A stretch of 33,723 nt of DNA from Prevotella sp. Lineage in GTDB: Bacteria; Bacteroidota; Bacteroidia; Bacteroidales; Bacteroidaceae. The notes below the pieces were generated by a model that was not told where the DNA came from, made no database searches, and worked only from the letters and a program-made list of their open reading frames with translations. Shown piece after piece: positions 24,738 through 33,121 of this stretch; the stretch's first letter is position 1; each line of letters opens with the position of its first letter. A program made the position numbers and the translations under genes. Location: assembly GCA_024681705.1 (NCBI GenBank), contig JAILAI010000267.1:1-33723 (forward strand). Reading direction: 5' to 3'.

Positions 24738-24769
24738 TTTGTGTACTTCGTTAAAAATACCGACATTTG
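24738..24769 (+). promoter_or_regulatory. Promoter of the TonB receptor operon
   Basis: TTTG at 24738-24741 and GACATTTG at 24762-24769 (7 of 8 with TAnnTTTG) are separated by 20 bp, the same spacing as for ychF and mutS. The weak first base of the -7 box is compatible with a need for an activator. Confidence 0.45.
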
Positions 24770-24778
24770 CACGCGATA

Positions 24779-24798
24779 AATATGGTATAAGCCATATT
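24779..24798 (+). promoter_or_regulatory. Inverted repeat in the leader of the receptor operon
   Basis: AATATGG (24779-24785) and CCATATT (24792-24798) are exact inverted repeats around a 6-nt spacer. They lie near the predicted transcription start, 33 bp before the receptor ATG, so they could be an operator or a small 5' hairpin. Confidence 0.4.
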
Positions 24799-24830
24799 GG
24801 TATTAGATTTTTTAAGTAAAAAGAGACAGG

Positions 24831-27572
24831 ATGAGAAAACAAATGATTCTGGTGGCAGCCTTTAGTGTACTTTCTTGGGAAGCTAAGGCTGACAATGGAG
24901 TTATCGAGGAACAGGAAGTTCCTGTGGATTCACAATTTGTTTGGAACAAGAATTTGGACGAGGTGGTGGTGACCGGCCAGGGTGGCGCCATCGCGAAGCG
25001 TAGGCTGTCGTCGAACATCACCAAGCTATCGGCCGAAGACTTGAGCCTCTTTCCTACGGGACGCATCGACCAGATGCTACAAAACGCTCTGCCCAACGTG
25101 CAGATTACGCTAACAAACGGCCAGCCCGGCACCACTTCGATGATCAAGTCGCGCGGATTGTCGTCGGCCTTCACCAACTCTACGCCCGTTATCTATGTGG
25201 ATGGTGTCAGGGTAGACAACTTGAACACCGGCTCGTCGTTGTTCAACGTTTTGAACAATGCCTATGGTAACATCAGCGGACAGACCGCCGCATCGAGTGC
25301 CGTTGGTGACATTCCCATGGAGAACATCGACCATATAGAGTATGTTCCCGGTGGTGCTGCTACCACGCTCTATGGATCGGATGCGGCAAACGGCGTGATT
25401 CAGATTTTCACCAAGAATCATGGTACGGGTCGTTTCAGCGCTTCGGTCACTACGCAGCTGGGCTTCGACGTGGCCAATTCACAATTCTATCATTTCGACC
25501 GCACGAAAGACCTTCTGCACCAGACGGGCTTCCAGCAACGCTACGGCGTGTCGTTCTCGGGCGGCACCGAGCGCATGGGCTACTCATTTGGCGCCAGCAT
25601 GAGCCAGAACACGGGAACAATTATTCACGATGGCAACGAGCAGAAGAAGTACGACATCCGCTTCGGTACTTCCATCCGAATGAACTCGATGCTGAAATAC
25701 ACCAACTCCTTCGGATTCGTGGCTGAGAACTATCGCCGCAACCGCAACGGTAACCAGGGCTACTACACGGGTCTTTGGTTCACCGAGGGTGCCGCCGCCG
25801 CCAACTTCACCTACACCGCTCAGGACGGCACACAACGCAACTTCATGGCCGACATCGACGCCGCCAGCGACTACGAGTATGCCATGATGAAGGATTTCGT
25901 GTCGAAGGCTGAGGCACTACAGGACAACAAAGAAGAGGTGAAGCGTTTCCAGACATCTCAACAGCTGGAGTTCACACCGATAAAGAACCTCGTGTTCCAC
26001 GCTACGCTCGGTCTGGATTATCGCTACAACACCGACAAACTGGTGGAAACCAACCGCTATATCATCCACACACAGATGAAGCCCGAGGGCACGACCGATG
26101 CCGGTAGCGTGGGCAACTACGACCGTAACTACTACGGTATCACGGGCGAGTTGAACGGACAATGGAAGCTCTACAAGGGCGAGTGGCTCAGCAACATCAT
26201 GACCGCCGGCTTCCAATACTTCAGCACGCACGACCACCAGAGCCTTTACAAAGGTCAGAACCTGAGAGACGGCGCCCGCATCATGACCGGCGCAGGCACC
26301 ATCACCGCCGACGAATGGATGAGCAACCTGCACAACTACGGCGTGTACTTCCAGGACAATGTAGGATTGCTGAACCGCTACTATCTGGATCTCGGAGCAC
26401 GCGTCGACTACAACACAGCCTTCGGCGACCAGGTGGGTTGGCAGTTCTATCCCAAAATCGGTCTTTCCTACATCGTTTCCGACGAGCCCTGGATGCAACC
26501 GCTCGTAGACGGAAAGTGGGTGAACCTGCTTCGCGTGCTGGCCAACTACGGTGTGGCCGGTAGCTATCCGCCCGCCTTCGAGTATCAGCGCACCATCGAC
26601 GTGAGTTCCTATCAGGACAAGCAGGCCAACACCTTTGGCAAGAACGGTAACCCCAATCTGGGTCCGGAGAAGAAGCACTCCTATGAGATTGGCTTCCAGG
26701 GAGCATTCTTCAATAACGTCCTCAACCTGGGCCTGACCTACTATTATGCCCTCACCCGCGACGCATTGTTCAGCGTTCCTACACTGCCCTCATCGGGTCA
26801 GAGCAGCACCTATTTGGCTAACATCGGAAAGATTCGCAATAGCGGCATCGAGATGTTCATGGGTTTGAACATCATCGACACCAAGGACTGGGGTGTACAA
26901 CTTCGCGGTTCGTTGAATACCAATGCCAACAAGGTGATCTCGACGGGCGGTCTGGTGCCCTTTGCCATCGGCGGATTCTCGTCGCGCACCATCGTCACGG
27001 TGGTGGAAGAAGGCAAGTCGGTGGGTTTCCTGCGTGGAACAGCCACCTCGTTGAATGCCGACGGTACCGTGAACGAAACGCTCTACAACCAGGACCTCGG
27101 ACGCACCGTGCCGACCCTCTATGGCAACTTCACCCTCTCTGCACGTTGGCAACGACTGAACTTCACACTCACCGGCGACTACCAGACAGGTGCCTATGTG
27201 CACTCGTTCGACCGTCAGTTCCGCTTTGCGAAGAACATTCACGACGACGCTATTCCCGATGCAGCACTCGAAGGAACCACACAGGCGAAGACCTGGCTGA
27301 ACTTCACCAACTTCTTCGTTGAGAAGGCCGACTTCCTGAAAATCCGCAACATCGGTCTCGACTATACGTTTGCCTTCCCCAAGCACATCATCCACGAGCT
27401 GAACCTGGCATTGAATGTCTACAACCCCTTCTCGTTTACAAGCAGTAGTGTAGACCCCGAAGCCGTGCTCAGCGGCGCTCGCACACAGGGTGCCGTAGCC
27501 ACGGGCGGACTCAGCTATAGCAGCTATAGTCTGCCGAGACAATATGTGCTGACGGCGAAAATCAATTTCTAG
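24831..27572 (+). CDS. TonB-dependent outer-membrane receptor (SusC/RagA-like, without N-terminal CarboxypepD domain)
   Basis: An outer-membrane, TonB-energised importer. A short signal peptide (MILVAAFSVL, probable cleavage after AKA) is followed by a TonB-box-like LDEVVVTG at about 42-49, the plug domain (MIKSRGLSS, TPVIYVDGVRVDN, IDHIEYVPGGAATTLYGSDAANGVI) and a long beta-barrel ending in YVLTAKINF with the terminal phenylalanine used for barrel insertion. 913 aa is on the short side: SusC homologues usually carry a carboxypeptidase-like domain of about 80 residues before the plug, which is missing here. It is followed 46 bp later by a SusD-like lipoprotein, so the two probably form one uptake complex. 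The substrate is unknown; the phosphodiesterase in the operon hints at a phosphorylated compound. Confidence 0.93.
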   Translation: MRKQMILVAAFSVLSWEAKADNGVIEEQEVPVDSQFVWNKNLDEVVVTGQGGAIAKRRLSSNITKLSAEDLSLFPTGRIDQMLQNALPNVQITLTNGQPGTTSMIKSRGLSSAFTNSTPVIYVDGVRVDNLNTGSSLFNVLNNAYGNISGQTAASSAVGDIPMENIDHIEYVPGGAATTLYGSDAANGVIQIFTKNHGTGRFSASVTTQLGFDVANSQFYHFDRTKDLLHQTGFQQRYGVSFSGGTERMGYSFGASMSQNTGTIIHDGNEQKKYDIRFGTSIRMNSMLKYTNSFGFVAENYRRNRNGNQGYYTGLWFTEGAAAANFTYTAQDGTQRNFMADIDAASDYEYAMMKDFVSKAEALQDNKEEVKRFQTSQQLEFTPIKNLVFHATLGLDYRYNTDKLVETNRYIIHTQMKPEGTTDAGSVGNYDRNYYGITGELNGQWKLYKGEWLSNIMTAGFQYFSTHDHQSLYKGQNLRDGARIMTGAGTITADEWMSNLHNYGVYFQDNVGLLNRYYLDLGARVDYNTAFGDQVGWQFYPKIGLSYIVSDEPWMQPLVDGKWVNLLRVLANYGVAGSYPPAFEYQRTIDVSSYQDKQANTFGKNGNPNLGPEKKHSYEIGFQGAFFNNVLNLGLTYYYALTRDALFSVPTLPSSGQSSTYLANIGKIRNSGIEMFMGLNIIDTKDWGVQLRGSLNTNANKVISTGGLVPFAIGGFSSRTIVTVVEEGKSVGFLRGTATSLNADGTVNETLYNQDLGRTVPTLYGNFTLSARWQRLNFTLTGDYQTGAYVHSFDRQFRFAKNIHDDAIPDAALEGTTQAKTWLNFTNFFVEKADFLKIRNIGLDYTFAFPKHIIHELNLALNVYNPFSFTSSSVDPEAVLSGARTQGAVATGGLSYSSYSLPRQYVLTAKINF

Positions 27573-27618
27573 TTCAACATCAAACGTACAATAAAAAACA
27601 AGTAAAACGGAATAGACA

Positions 27619-29043
27619 ATGAAGACATTCAGATATATCATGATGGGAATGGCAGTTGGACTCTTGTCGAGCTGCGATTTGGTGAAGCCCGACGAGATTG
27701 TCAACCCCAATGTTGACGAGGATGCGTTCCTCAGTTCCGACAACCCGATGGAGACATGGGTGAACGGCACGGAGAAGCAGTTTGCCCTCCACATGTCAGA
27801 CTTCGTGGAACTCATGGAGATACTCTCAGACAACTACTTCAACAATTATACACGTTCGAGCAAGGTGTTCGACATTCCGCGTCTGCTCTATACCGATGCC
27901 GACGTCACGAAATTGCAACGCCATGTGGGTGAGCTCCGCGAAATGGCCGATTACGGTCTGAACACCGTGGCCGATGTCGATGACAAGACTACTGATGCCG
28001 ACCGCTTCCATCTGCTCTACATCAAGGCGTATTCGTTCTTGCTGGCCGGCGATTTCTTCCGCGCATTGCCCATGGAGAATGGGGGAGAGGCCGTGGAATG
28101 GAACACTCAGTTGGCGCAGGCCCTGAGCGTGCTCGACGAGGCTCTTCCGATGGCACAGAACAACGACGACCGTGCCTTGGTGCACACGATGGCCGCACGT
28201 GCCGCTTATAGGATGGGTAACCGCGAGGTGGCCGTCAGTCATGCGCAGCAGGCACTTCAGCTATCTGCTGATCTCTGCCGTCAGGTGCAGTTCGATAGTA
28301 AGAATGGTGTGCTGAACGGTGCGCAGGAAGCCATTTGGAGCGACTGGTTCCAACCGCTACCGCGCCTCGATTTCCTCGATCCGAAATACTTCCAAATGGC
28401 CAGCACCGACCAGTGCCCCATCACCATTGCGAAGGCCGAGGAGAACCATCTTATTCTGGCAGAGGCATCGCTGGCAGCCAATAATCTTGCCGATGCGAAG
28501 AGTCATCTGACGGCTCTGCTGAAGTTGGTGAAGGCGCGTCCGGTGCAGGAAGGCGTAAACGACCAGCTCGAAGGCCGCTACAATGGCGGATTGAAGTCGT
28601 TCCCCAACGACCCTGTCTACCGTGTGCAGGCTTCGGCAAGCGACTCACTACGCTCTGGACTCATCGTGGATCGTCGTCCTCCGTTCTTGCTGACGGTGCC
28701 CTATATCTCGGGTACATCGGTGACGCAATCGATGATCGACGGACTTACCGACCACGATAGTGCACTCGAACTGATCTACTTGATGCGTCAGGAGGTGTTT
28801 TTCGCTGAGGGACGTCGCGTTGCCGATCTGGGCATCCGTCTGCCGCTTTGCGAAGTGGAGGCCGCCAACCAGAGCAATCCGCAGGCCTACATCGAAGCCT
28901 GGATTCCTTCGTTCGTTCCCCAGAACTATGGTCTCGACGAGTTCACCATCGACGAATCAGCGAAGACGGTCACCATCAAGAACAACATGAACCGCGTGAT
29001 TGTGCAAAATGCCAAGACGGCGGATGTGGTGCCGTTTGAGTAG
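27619..29043 (+). CDS. SusD/RagB-like surface lipoprotein
   Basis: The substrate-capturing lid of the preceding TonB receptor. The signal peptide ends in a lipobox LLSSC (C19), so the protein should be lipidated and displayed at the outer membrane. The N-terminal part is rich in TPR-like helices (YIKAYSFLLAGDFFRALP, HTMAARAAYRMGNREVAVSHAQQAL) and the C-terminal part has LIYLMRQEVFFAEGRRVADLGIR, the typical closing segment of the family (RxxEL...EGxRxxDL). 474 aa is within the usual range. A 10-unit TCTAGANNN array starts 10 nt after its stop. Confidence 0.88.
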   Translation: MKTFRYIMMGMAVGLLSSCDLVKPDEIVNPNVDEDAFLSSDNPMETWVNGTEKQFALHMSDFVELMEILSDNYFNNYTRSSKVFDIPRLLYTDADVTKLQRHVGELREMADYGLNTVADVDDKTTDADRFHLLYIKAYSFLLAGDFFRALPMENGGEAVEWNTQLAQALSVLDEALPMAQNNDDRALVHTMAARAAYRMGNREVAVSHAQQALQLSADLCRQVQFDSKNGVLNGAQEAIWSDWFQPLPRLDFLDPKYFQMASTDQCPITIAKAEENHLILAEASLAANNLADAKSHLTALLKLVKARPVQEGVNDQLEGRYNGGLKSFPNDPVYRVQASASDSLRSGLIVDRRPPFLLTVPYISGTSVTQSMIDGLTDHDSALELIYLMRQEVFFAEGRRVADLGIRLPLCEVEAANQSNPQAYIEAWIPSFVPQNYGLDEFTIDESAKTVTIKNNMNRVIVQNAKTADVVPFE

Positions 29044-29053
29044 AAGAGAATTC

Positions 29054-29143
29054 TCTAGTTTCTCTAGATCCTCTAGATATTCTAGATTCTCTAGATATTC
29101 TAGATTTTCTAGTTTCTCTAGATTTTCTAGTTTTTCTAGAAGA
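29054..29143. repeat. TCTAGANNN array 3 (10 units)
   Basis: TCTAG recurs at 29054, 29063, 29072, 29081, 29090, 29099, 29108, 29117, 29126 and 29135, an exact 9-bp period. Seven units have the full TCTAGA; three read TCTAGT. The triplets are mostly pyrimidine-rich (tat, ttc, ttt). It starts 10 nt after the SusD-like stop and ends 35 bp before the phosphodiesterase ATG with no terminator between, so it should be part of the operon mRNA. Confidence 0.95.
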
Positions 29144-29178
29144 GATAAAACTCCAAAAGCCCTCTCAACCCCAATAAA

Positions 29179-30489
29179 ATGAAAAGAAATAAAGTAAGAA
29201 TAGCCATCCTAATGCTGCTGCTGAGTTTCACAACGACATTGAGTGCTCAGCAGCCAGCCACCCCTCGCTACGTCATCCTGATTACCATCGATGGCATGCG
29301 GGGAGAAATGGTTGACGATCCGCTTATGCCGTCGCCCTTCCTGAAGATGATGAGTCGCGACGGATTGCGAATCAAGCACGTGGTAGGCATTCCGCCTGCC
29401 GCCACCTATCCCTCGCATACGACGATTGTCACGGGAGAGGTGCCTGCTCGCCACAGGGTTTTCTACAACCGTCCGTTCCTCTGGAACAAAGACACCGCTC
29501 GCATCAGCTACTGGTATGCCGATAGCATCGCCGTGCCCACCATCTGGCAACGGGCTCACGAGGCGGGCATGAAGACGGCTTCGCTCTTCTGGCCTGTATC
29601 GACGGGAAGCCCTTACATCGACTATAACGTGCCTGAGTTTTGGTCGCTCGACTACAGTTGCGACCAGATGGAATATATAAAGCCCTCGTGTACGCCGCTA
29701 GGCATCCTCGACGAACTCGAGCAGAACGCTTGCGGAAAGCTCGACACCATCACCTATCAGGCTGGTTCGATGCAACGCGACGGGCGCACCGCCGCAATGG
29801 CCAACTATCTGATGAACCACTATCAGCCGCGACTGATGACCATCCATCTCATCACCACCGACTATAGTCAGCATGCGCTAGGCACCATGAGTGAGCGGTT
29901 GTTACAAGACGTGGGTAGTGTCGACCATGCCGTGGGGTCCATCATCGAGAATCTGTGCCTGACGCATCGCATGGATAGCACCGTCGTCATCGTGATGGGC
30001 GACCATGGGTTCTGCGACTATTCTCAGACGCTTAGTCCCAACGTGTGGCTTTGTGAGGCTGGTCTGCTCAGTGAGAAACCTGGCTGCGAATGGAAAGCCT
30101 GCTTCTATGGCGGTGGCAACACCAGCTTCCTCTATATGCGCCGTAGTGGCGACAAGAAGACGCTCCGTCGCATTCGCAAGATCATCGACAATCTGCCCGC
30201 CGAGCAGCGTAGCTTGTTCCGTGTGGTGGAGAAGGACGAACTGACCGCCAAAGGAGCCGATCCAGCCGCTGTGCTTGCGTTGGAGCCAATGGTGGGCGTA
30301 TCGGTAACCAATAACCGCATTGGTGCCGTTGTAGAGCAACGTAAGGGCGGCACGCACGGTTTTATAAGCGGACAAGACGCAACCACGCTCATCGCCTATG
30401 GTGCTGGCATCCAACCCGCCCAACAAGACACCATCCGCCAGACGGCCATCGCCCCCTGGGTCCTCCAGCTGCTGGGGATAGGAAAATAA
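29179..30489 (+). CDS. Exported nucleotide pyrophosphatase/phosphodiesterase (alkaline phosphatase superfamily)
   Basis: A signal peptide is visible (residues 1-23, ending LSAQ). The catalytic core fits NPP enzymes: metal ligand D38 in LITIDGMRG, nucleophile T76 in AATYPSHTTIVTG, the substrate-pocket NRPF, then HLITTDYSQHALG, MGDHGF and GTHGF, which supply the other zinc ligands. Such enzymes hydrolyse nucleotides, nucleotide sugars or phospholipid head-group diesters to monophosphates. At 436 aa it is the size of the bacterial single-domain NPPs. It follows the receptor/SusD pair on the same strand across a TCTAGANNN array, suggesting that it processes the imported substrate outside or in the periplasm. 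Confidence 0.9.
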   Translation: MKRNKVRIAILMLLLSFTTTLSAQQPATPRYVILITIDGMRGEMVDDPLMPSPFLKMMSRDGLRIKHVVGIPPAATYPSHTTIVTGEVPARHRVFYNRPFLWNKDTARISYWYADSIAVPTIWQRAHEAGMKTASLFWPVSTGSPYIDYNVPEFWSLDYSCDQMEYIKPSCTPLGILDELEQNACGKLDTITYQAGSMQRDGRTAAMANYLMNHYQPRLMTIHLITTDYSQHALGTMSERLLQDVGSVDHAVGSIIENLCLTHRMDSTVVIVMGDHGFCDYSQTLSPNVWLCEAGLLSEKPGCEWKACFYGGGNTSFLYMRRSGDKKTLRRIRKIIDNLPAEQRSLFRVVEKDELTAKGADPAAVLALEPMVGVSVTNNRIGAVVEQRKGGTHGFISGQDATTLIAYGAGIQPAQQDTIRQTAIAPWVLQLLGIGK

Positions 30490-30514
30490 ACGATAATACA
30501 GAGAGAAAGCAAAA

Positions 30515-30557
30515 CAAAAATGAGCAAAGTCGCGAGGTGCGAGTTTGCTCATTTTTG
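30515..30557. terminator. Bidirectional terminator after the phosphodiesterase gene
   Basis: A 14-bp perfect stem CAAAAATGAGCAAA / TTTGCTCATTTTTG (30515-30528 with 30544-30557) closes a 15-nt loop that has a small inner pairing. A and T runs on both sides allow use from both directions. For porZ, transcribed leftwards, it lies beyond array 4, so the array would be in the porZ 3' UTR. Confidence 0.85.
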
Positions 30558-30562
30558 TATTC

Positions 30563-30679
30563 TCTAGAACCTCTAGATTCTCTAGACTCTCTAGATATTC
30601 TAGATTCTCTAGATATTCTAGACTTTCTAGATATTCTAGATTATCTAGATATTCTAGACTTTCTAGATATTCTAGACAA
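30563..30679. repeat. TCTAGANNN array 4 (13 units)
   Basis: TCTAGA recurs thirteen times from 30563 to 30671, each exactly 9 bp after the last. Triplets in order: acc, ttc, ctc, tat, ttc, tat, ctt, tat, tta, tat, ctt, tat, caa; tat appears in every second unit from the fourth on, giving an 18-bp higher-order period. It ends 12 nt from the porZ stop codon, in the sense of porZ transcription immediately after it. Confidence 0.97.
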
Positions 30680-30688
30680 TCCCCTTTC

Positions 30689-33121
30689 TCAATTCACGAT
30701 GGCAACCTTGCAAACCACGCCTTTCTTGCCATCGCTGGTGGCCGTAAGCACCATGTAGACGCCCGAGGCGACTCGATGGCCCGACTGGTCGCGTCCGTCC
30801 CATTCGAAGCTTCCACCGTTGCTGCGTCCCTCGGCTACGAGGTTTCCGTTGGGCGACACAATCTTCACGTCGGCATTCAGGGTAAGACCAGTGATGGTGA
30901 TGACGCCCACATAGTCGGGATGCACGGGGTTGGGGTAGGCGCGGACGTTGTCGCTCGTCATCTCGTCGTAGGTCTGTGTAGCATCGCTCATGTAGGAGCA
31001 GAGGCCGTTCTGTGTTCCGAAGAACACCTCGCCCGTGTTGCTATTGATGGCGATGGATTCCACGTAGTCTGAGAGCAGCTGACTATCGTCCTTGGTAAAG
31101 TGGAGCAGCACCTCCTTGTTGTCGCTACTGACGAGGTAGACGCCGTTGTAGTAGGTTCCAATCCATTTGCGGTTGGCACCGTCGATGGCGATATACGAGA
31201 TGTCGGTATCTGCCAGCAGGTAGTCGGCGAAGTTGGTTCCGTCGTTGCGTGCAATCTTTATCTGCGTCACCTGTTGAACGCCCGAGCCTGGAATCTGGCT
31301 GTTTGCTGGTAGCATGAAGAGACCTGCGTCGGTGCCTATCCACACGTTGTCCTCTTTGTCGATGGCCAGCGCATGGATGCCGTTGACGATATGGATGTCT
31401 GTTCCGTCTTGATTGACGAAGGGTTTCTGGAAGGAGAGCAGCTCCTCGGTGGTGGGATTATAGCAGTAGACCGATGGCAGTTGCGAGTGGTCGATGCAGA
31501 ACCACAAGCGGCCTTTGCTATCGAATTGTGGATGGCGGGCATTACGCGTGGCCGATGCCGTGATTTCCTCGAGCTCTTGTGGCGTATGGTTTTCCCAAAC
31601 ACCGTCGTGCGTGAGTTTCAATATGCAGTTGTTGGTGTAGCCGTTGAGCACCCAGAGGTCGCCCTTGTCGTCGAACACTACGCCCGTCACCTCCACATAG
31701 ATAAGGTTCGTCGAGAGCGCCGATTTGAGCGGACTATTGGTAATGGTCCAGTGCTTCGAGAACTTACCGTCGACGAACTCGTAGACGCCAGAGCGCGAAC
31801 CCACGACCACACGACTAGAGTCGAGCGGATCGATGTCGACGCAACAGATATCGCTATACGTGATGTTGGTGTATTGCTTCACGTCGTCTTCGAAGATGAG
31901 CCACGAACCGTCGGGACGGAGCATCTGTATGGCGGGCTTGCGACCCTCGGTTTCCGACATCCAGTTGGTGGGGTTTCCGGCCAATCCGCCGTCGGTGCCG
32001 ATGATGCTGCCATTGTGATAGCGTAGCGAGTAGTACCAGTTGTACTTCGGGTTGTTCACGGCAATGCCCGTCAGGGTAACGCTGAACGGCGACGACGACT
32101 CACCCGATTCCGCTGACGACTGCTTTTTCATTTGCGAGATGGCCTTGTTCGTGGAAGAGCACACCCAGTAGCACTTGTTCGTGTTGTCGTAGGTGAGGCA
32201 TTCCATTTCGGGCAAGTCGTAGCTCTCGTAGGTCGTTCCGTACACCTCGTGGGCCTTGTTGTCCTTGCTGAAGATGATGTGCTCGTCGTTGCAGTTGATG
32301 GCGTAGGTGGGTTCCACCCAGCTACTACTGCTATAGCGCACGGGGTCGGTCCTCACCTCCATGATGTTTTTCGTCGTGATGGAGGAGTTGGTGATGTTGT
32401 ACTGGTAGATTGTATACACCATCTCGATGAAGCGGCGGCCGTTGATGGTCTCGATGTTGCTGCTGGAAGAGAAACCCAAGATGGCTCCGTCGCTCACGAA
32501 CAGATGGTTGCTCACGGGTGCGCTACGCTTCGACCATGCGCTGCTATCGAGCAGGTTGTCGGTTTGTTTTCCAATGTAGAGTGTCTCGCTTTCCAAGCAC
32601 ATGGCGTAGATGACGTTGTCTTTCACCACTACGCTACTGATATTGGCGCTCAGTCGGTAGGTGTTGTCGATGACCTTGTCGCGCAGATTGATCTTCACCA
32701 CACCGAAGCCAGTGGCCATGTAGGCGTAGATGCCGTCTATGTAGATGTCGTTGATGGTCTTGTCGTCGGTGGTGTATTTCGTCTTGTAACTGGCGATATT
32801 GACGATGTTTCCCTCGGTGTCGAGCACGTCGATGTTCAGGTCTTCGTAGACGATGATCAGTTCCTTGGCGCTCTTGCTCCATGCGATGCGTGCTATGTTA
32901 TTGCTGCTGAGGCCATCGCTCTGCCCGTATTCCTTGATGGATTGGTCGTTCAGATTGTAGGAGAAGATGGCGTTGGAGGCCAGCACGAAAATGGAGCTGC
33001 CGGCGGGCTCTATGTGAGTGACGTCGTAGTAGCTGAGGTATGATTTCCACTTGTTTGCCTGTGCCATGCAACCGAGCGTTGTGGCGACGAGGATCAATGC
33101 TGTGATGAGAGATCTCTTCAT
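30689..33121 (-). CDS. porZ: Type IX secretion system protein PorZ-like (beta-propeller with C-terminal domain)
   Basis: The signal peptide is MKRSLITALILVATTLGCMA. The sequence KWKSYLSYYDVTHIEPAGSSIFVLASNAIFSYN and the repeated two-component-regulator-type propeller blades (DGLSSNNIARIAW, ALAIDKEDNVWIGTDAGLFML, AIDGANRKWIGTYYNGVYLV) match PorZ, a surface protein of the type IX system that binds anionic LPS and helps attach it to secreted cargo in Porphyromonas gingivalis. The last 85 residues form a T9SS-type C-terminal domain (AYPNPVHPDYVGVITI ... WDGRDQSGHRVASGVYMV). 810 aa is close to the known protein. Its ATG overlaps the stop of the upstream glycosyltransferase by 4 nt, so the two are translationally coupled. 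Confidence 0.88.
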   Translation of the reverse strand: MKRSLITALILVATTLGCMAQANKWKSYLSYYDVTHIEPAGSSIFVLASNAIFSYNLNDQSIKEYGQSDGLSSNNIARIAWSKSAKELIIVYEDLNIDVLDTEGNIVNIASYKTKYTTDDKTINDIYIDGIYAYMATGFGVVKINLRDKVIDNTYRLSANISSVVVKDNVIYAMCLESETLYIGKQTDNLLDSSAWSKRSAPVSNHLFVSDGAILGFSSSSNIETINGRRFIEMVYTIYQYNITNSSITTKNIMEVRTDPVRYSSSSWVEPTYAINCNDEHIIFSKDNKAHEVYGTTYESYDLPEMECLTYDNTNKCYWVCSSTNKAISQMKKQSSAESGESSSPFSVTLTGIAVNNPKYNWYYSLRYHNGSIIGTDGGLAGNPTNWMSETEGRKPAIQMLRPDGSWLIFEDDVKQYTNITYSDICCVDIDPLDSSRVVVGSRSGVYEFVDGKFSKHWTITNSPLKSALSTNLIYVEVTGVVFDDKGDLWVLNGYTNNCILKLTHDGVWENHTPQELEEITASATRNARHPQFDSKGRLWFCIDHSQLPSVYCYNPTTEELLSFQKPFVNQDGTDIHIVNGIHALAIDKEDNVWIGTDAGLFMLPANSQIPGSGVQQVTQIKIARNDGTNFADYLLADTDISYIAIDGANRKWIGTYYNGVYLVSSDNKEVLLHFTKDDSQLLSDYVESIAINSNTGEVFFGTQNGLCSYMSDATQTYDEMTSDNVRAYPNPVHPDYVGVITITGLTLNADVKIVSPNGNLVAEGRSNGGSFEWDGRDQSGHRVASGVYMVLTATSDGKKGVVCKVAIVN

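Larger units (their letters stand above)
22859..24830. other. Gene-poor region between nadA and the TonB receptor
   Basis: Almost 2 kb without a convincing intact gene. From left to right it holds a DnaA-box cluster, a short TGTTACA-rich patch (about 23449-23480), four 22-bp direct repeats, a small hairpin (GCAGGGGT / ACCCCTGC, 23695-23723), two inverted 41-bp GC-rich elements, a 10-bp phased CCYAT repeat, a 26-bp perfect palindrome, a small truncated gene on the minus strand, and the promoter of the receptor operon. It divides a minus-strand block from a plus-strand block. Confidence 0.8.

Noticed and set aside
22859..24830. Integrated plasmid as explanation of DnaA boxes plus iterons
   Set aside because: No rep, par or mobilisation gene is nearby and flanking genes are housekeeping or ordinary accessory chromosomal genes.
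26790..27833. 347-codon minus-strand open frame across the end of the TonB receptor and the start of the SusD-like gene
   Set aside because: It spans two well-supported genes in antisense and shows no domain.
29000..29182. Small frame encoding Ser-Arg-rich repeats (SRYSRF...)
   Set aside because: This is just the 9-bp TCTAGANNN array read in frame; a 9-bp period always gives a three-residue repeat.
30563..30679. CRISPR array
   Set aside because: The unit is 9 bp with a 3-bp variable part, far too short for repeats and spacers, and no cas genes are present.
32132..33043. 303-codon plus-strand open frame opposite porZ
   Set aside because: The minus-strand PorZ protein has clear motifs and a signal peptide; this frame is an antisense shadow with low-complexity V/H/D-rich content.
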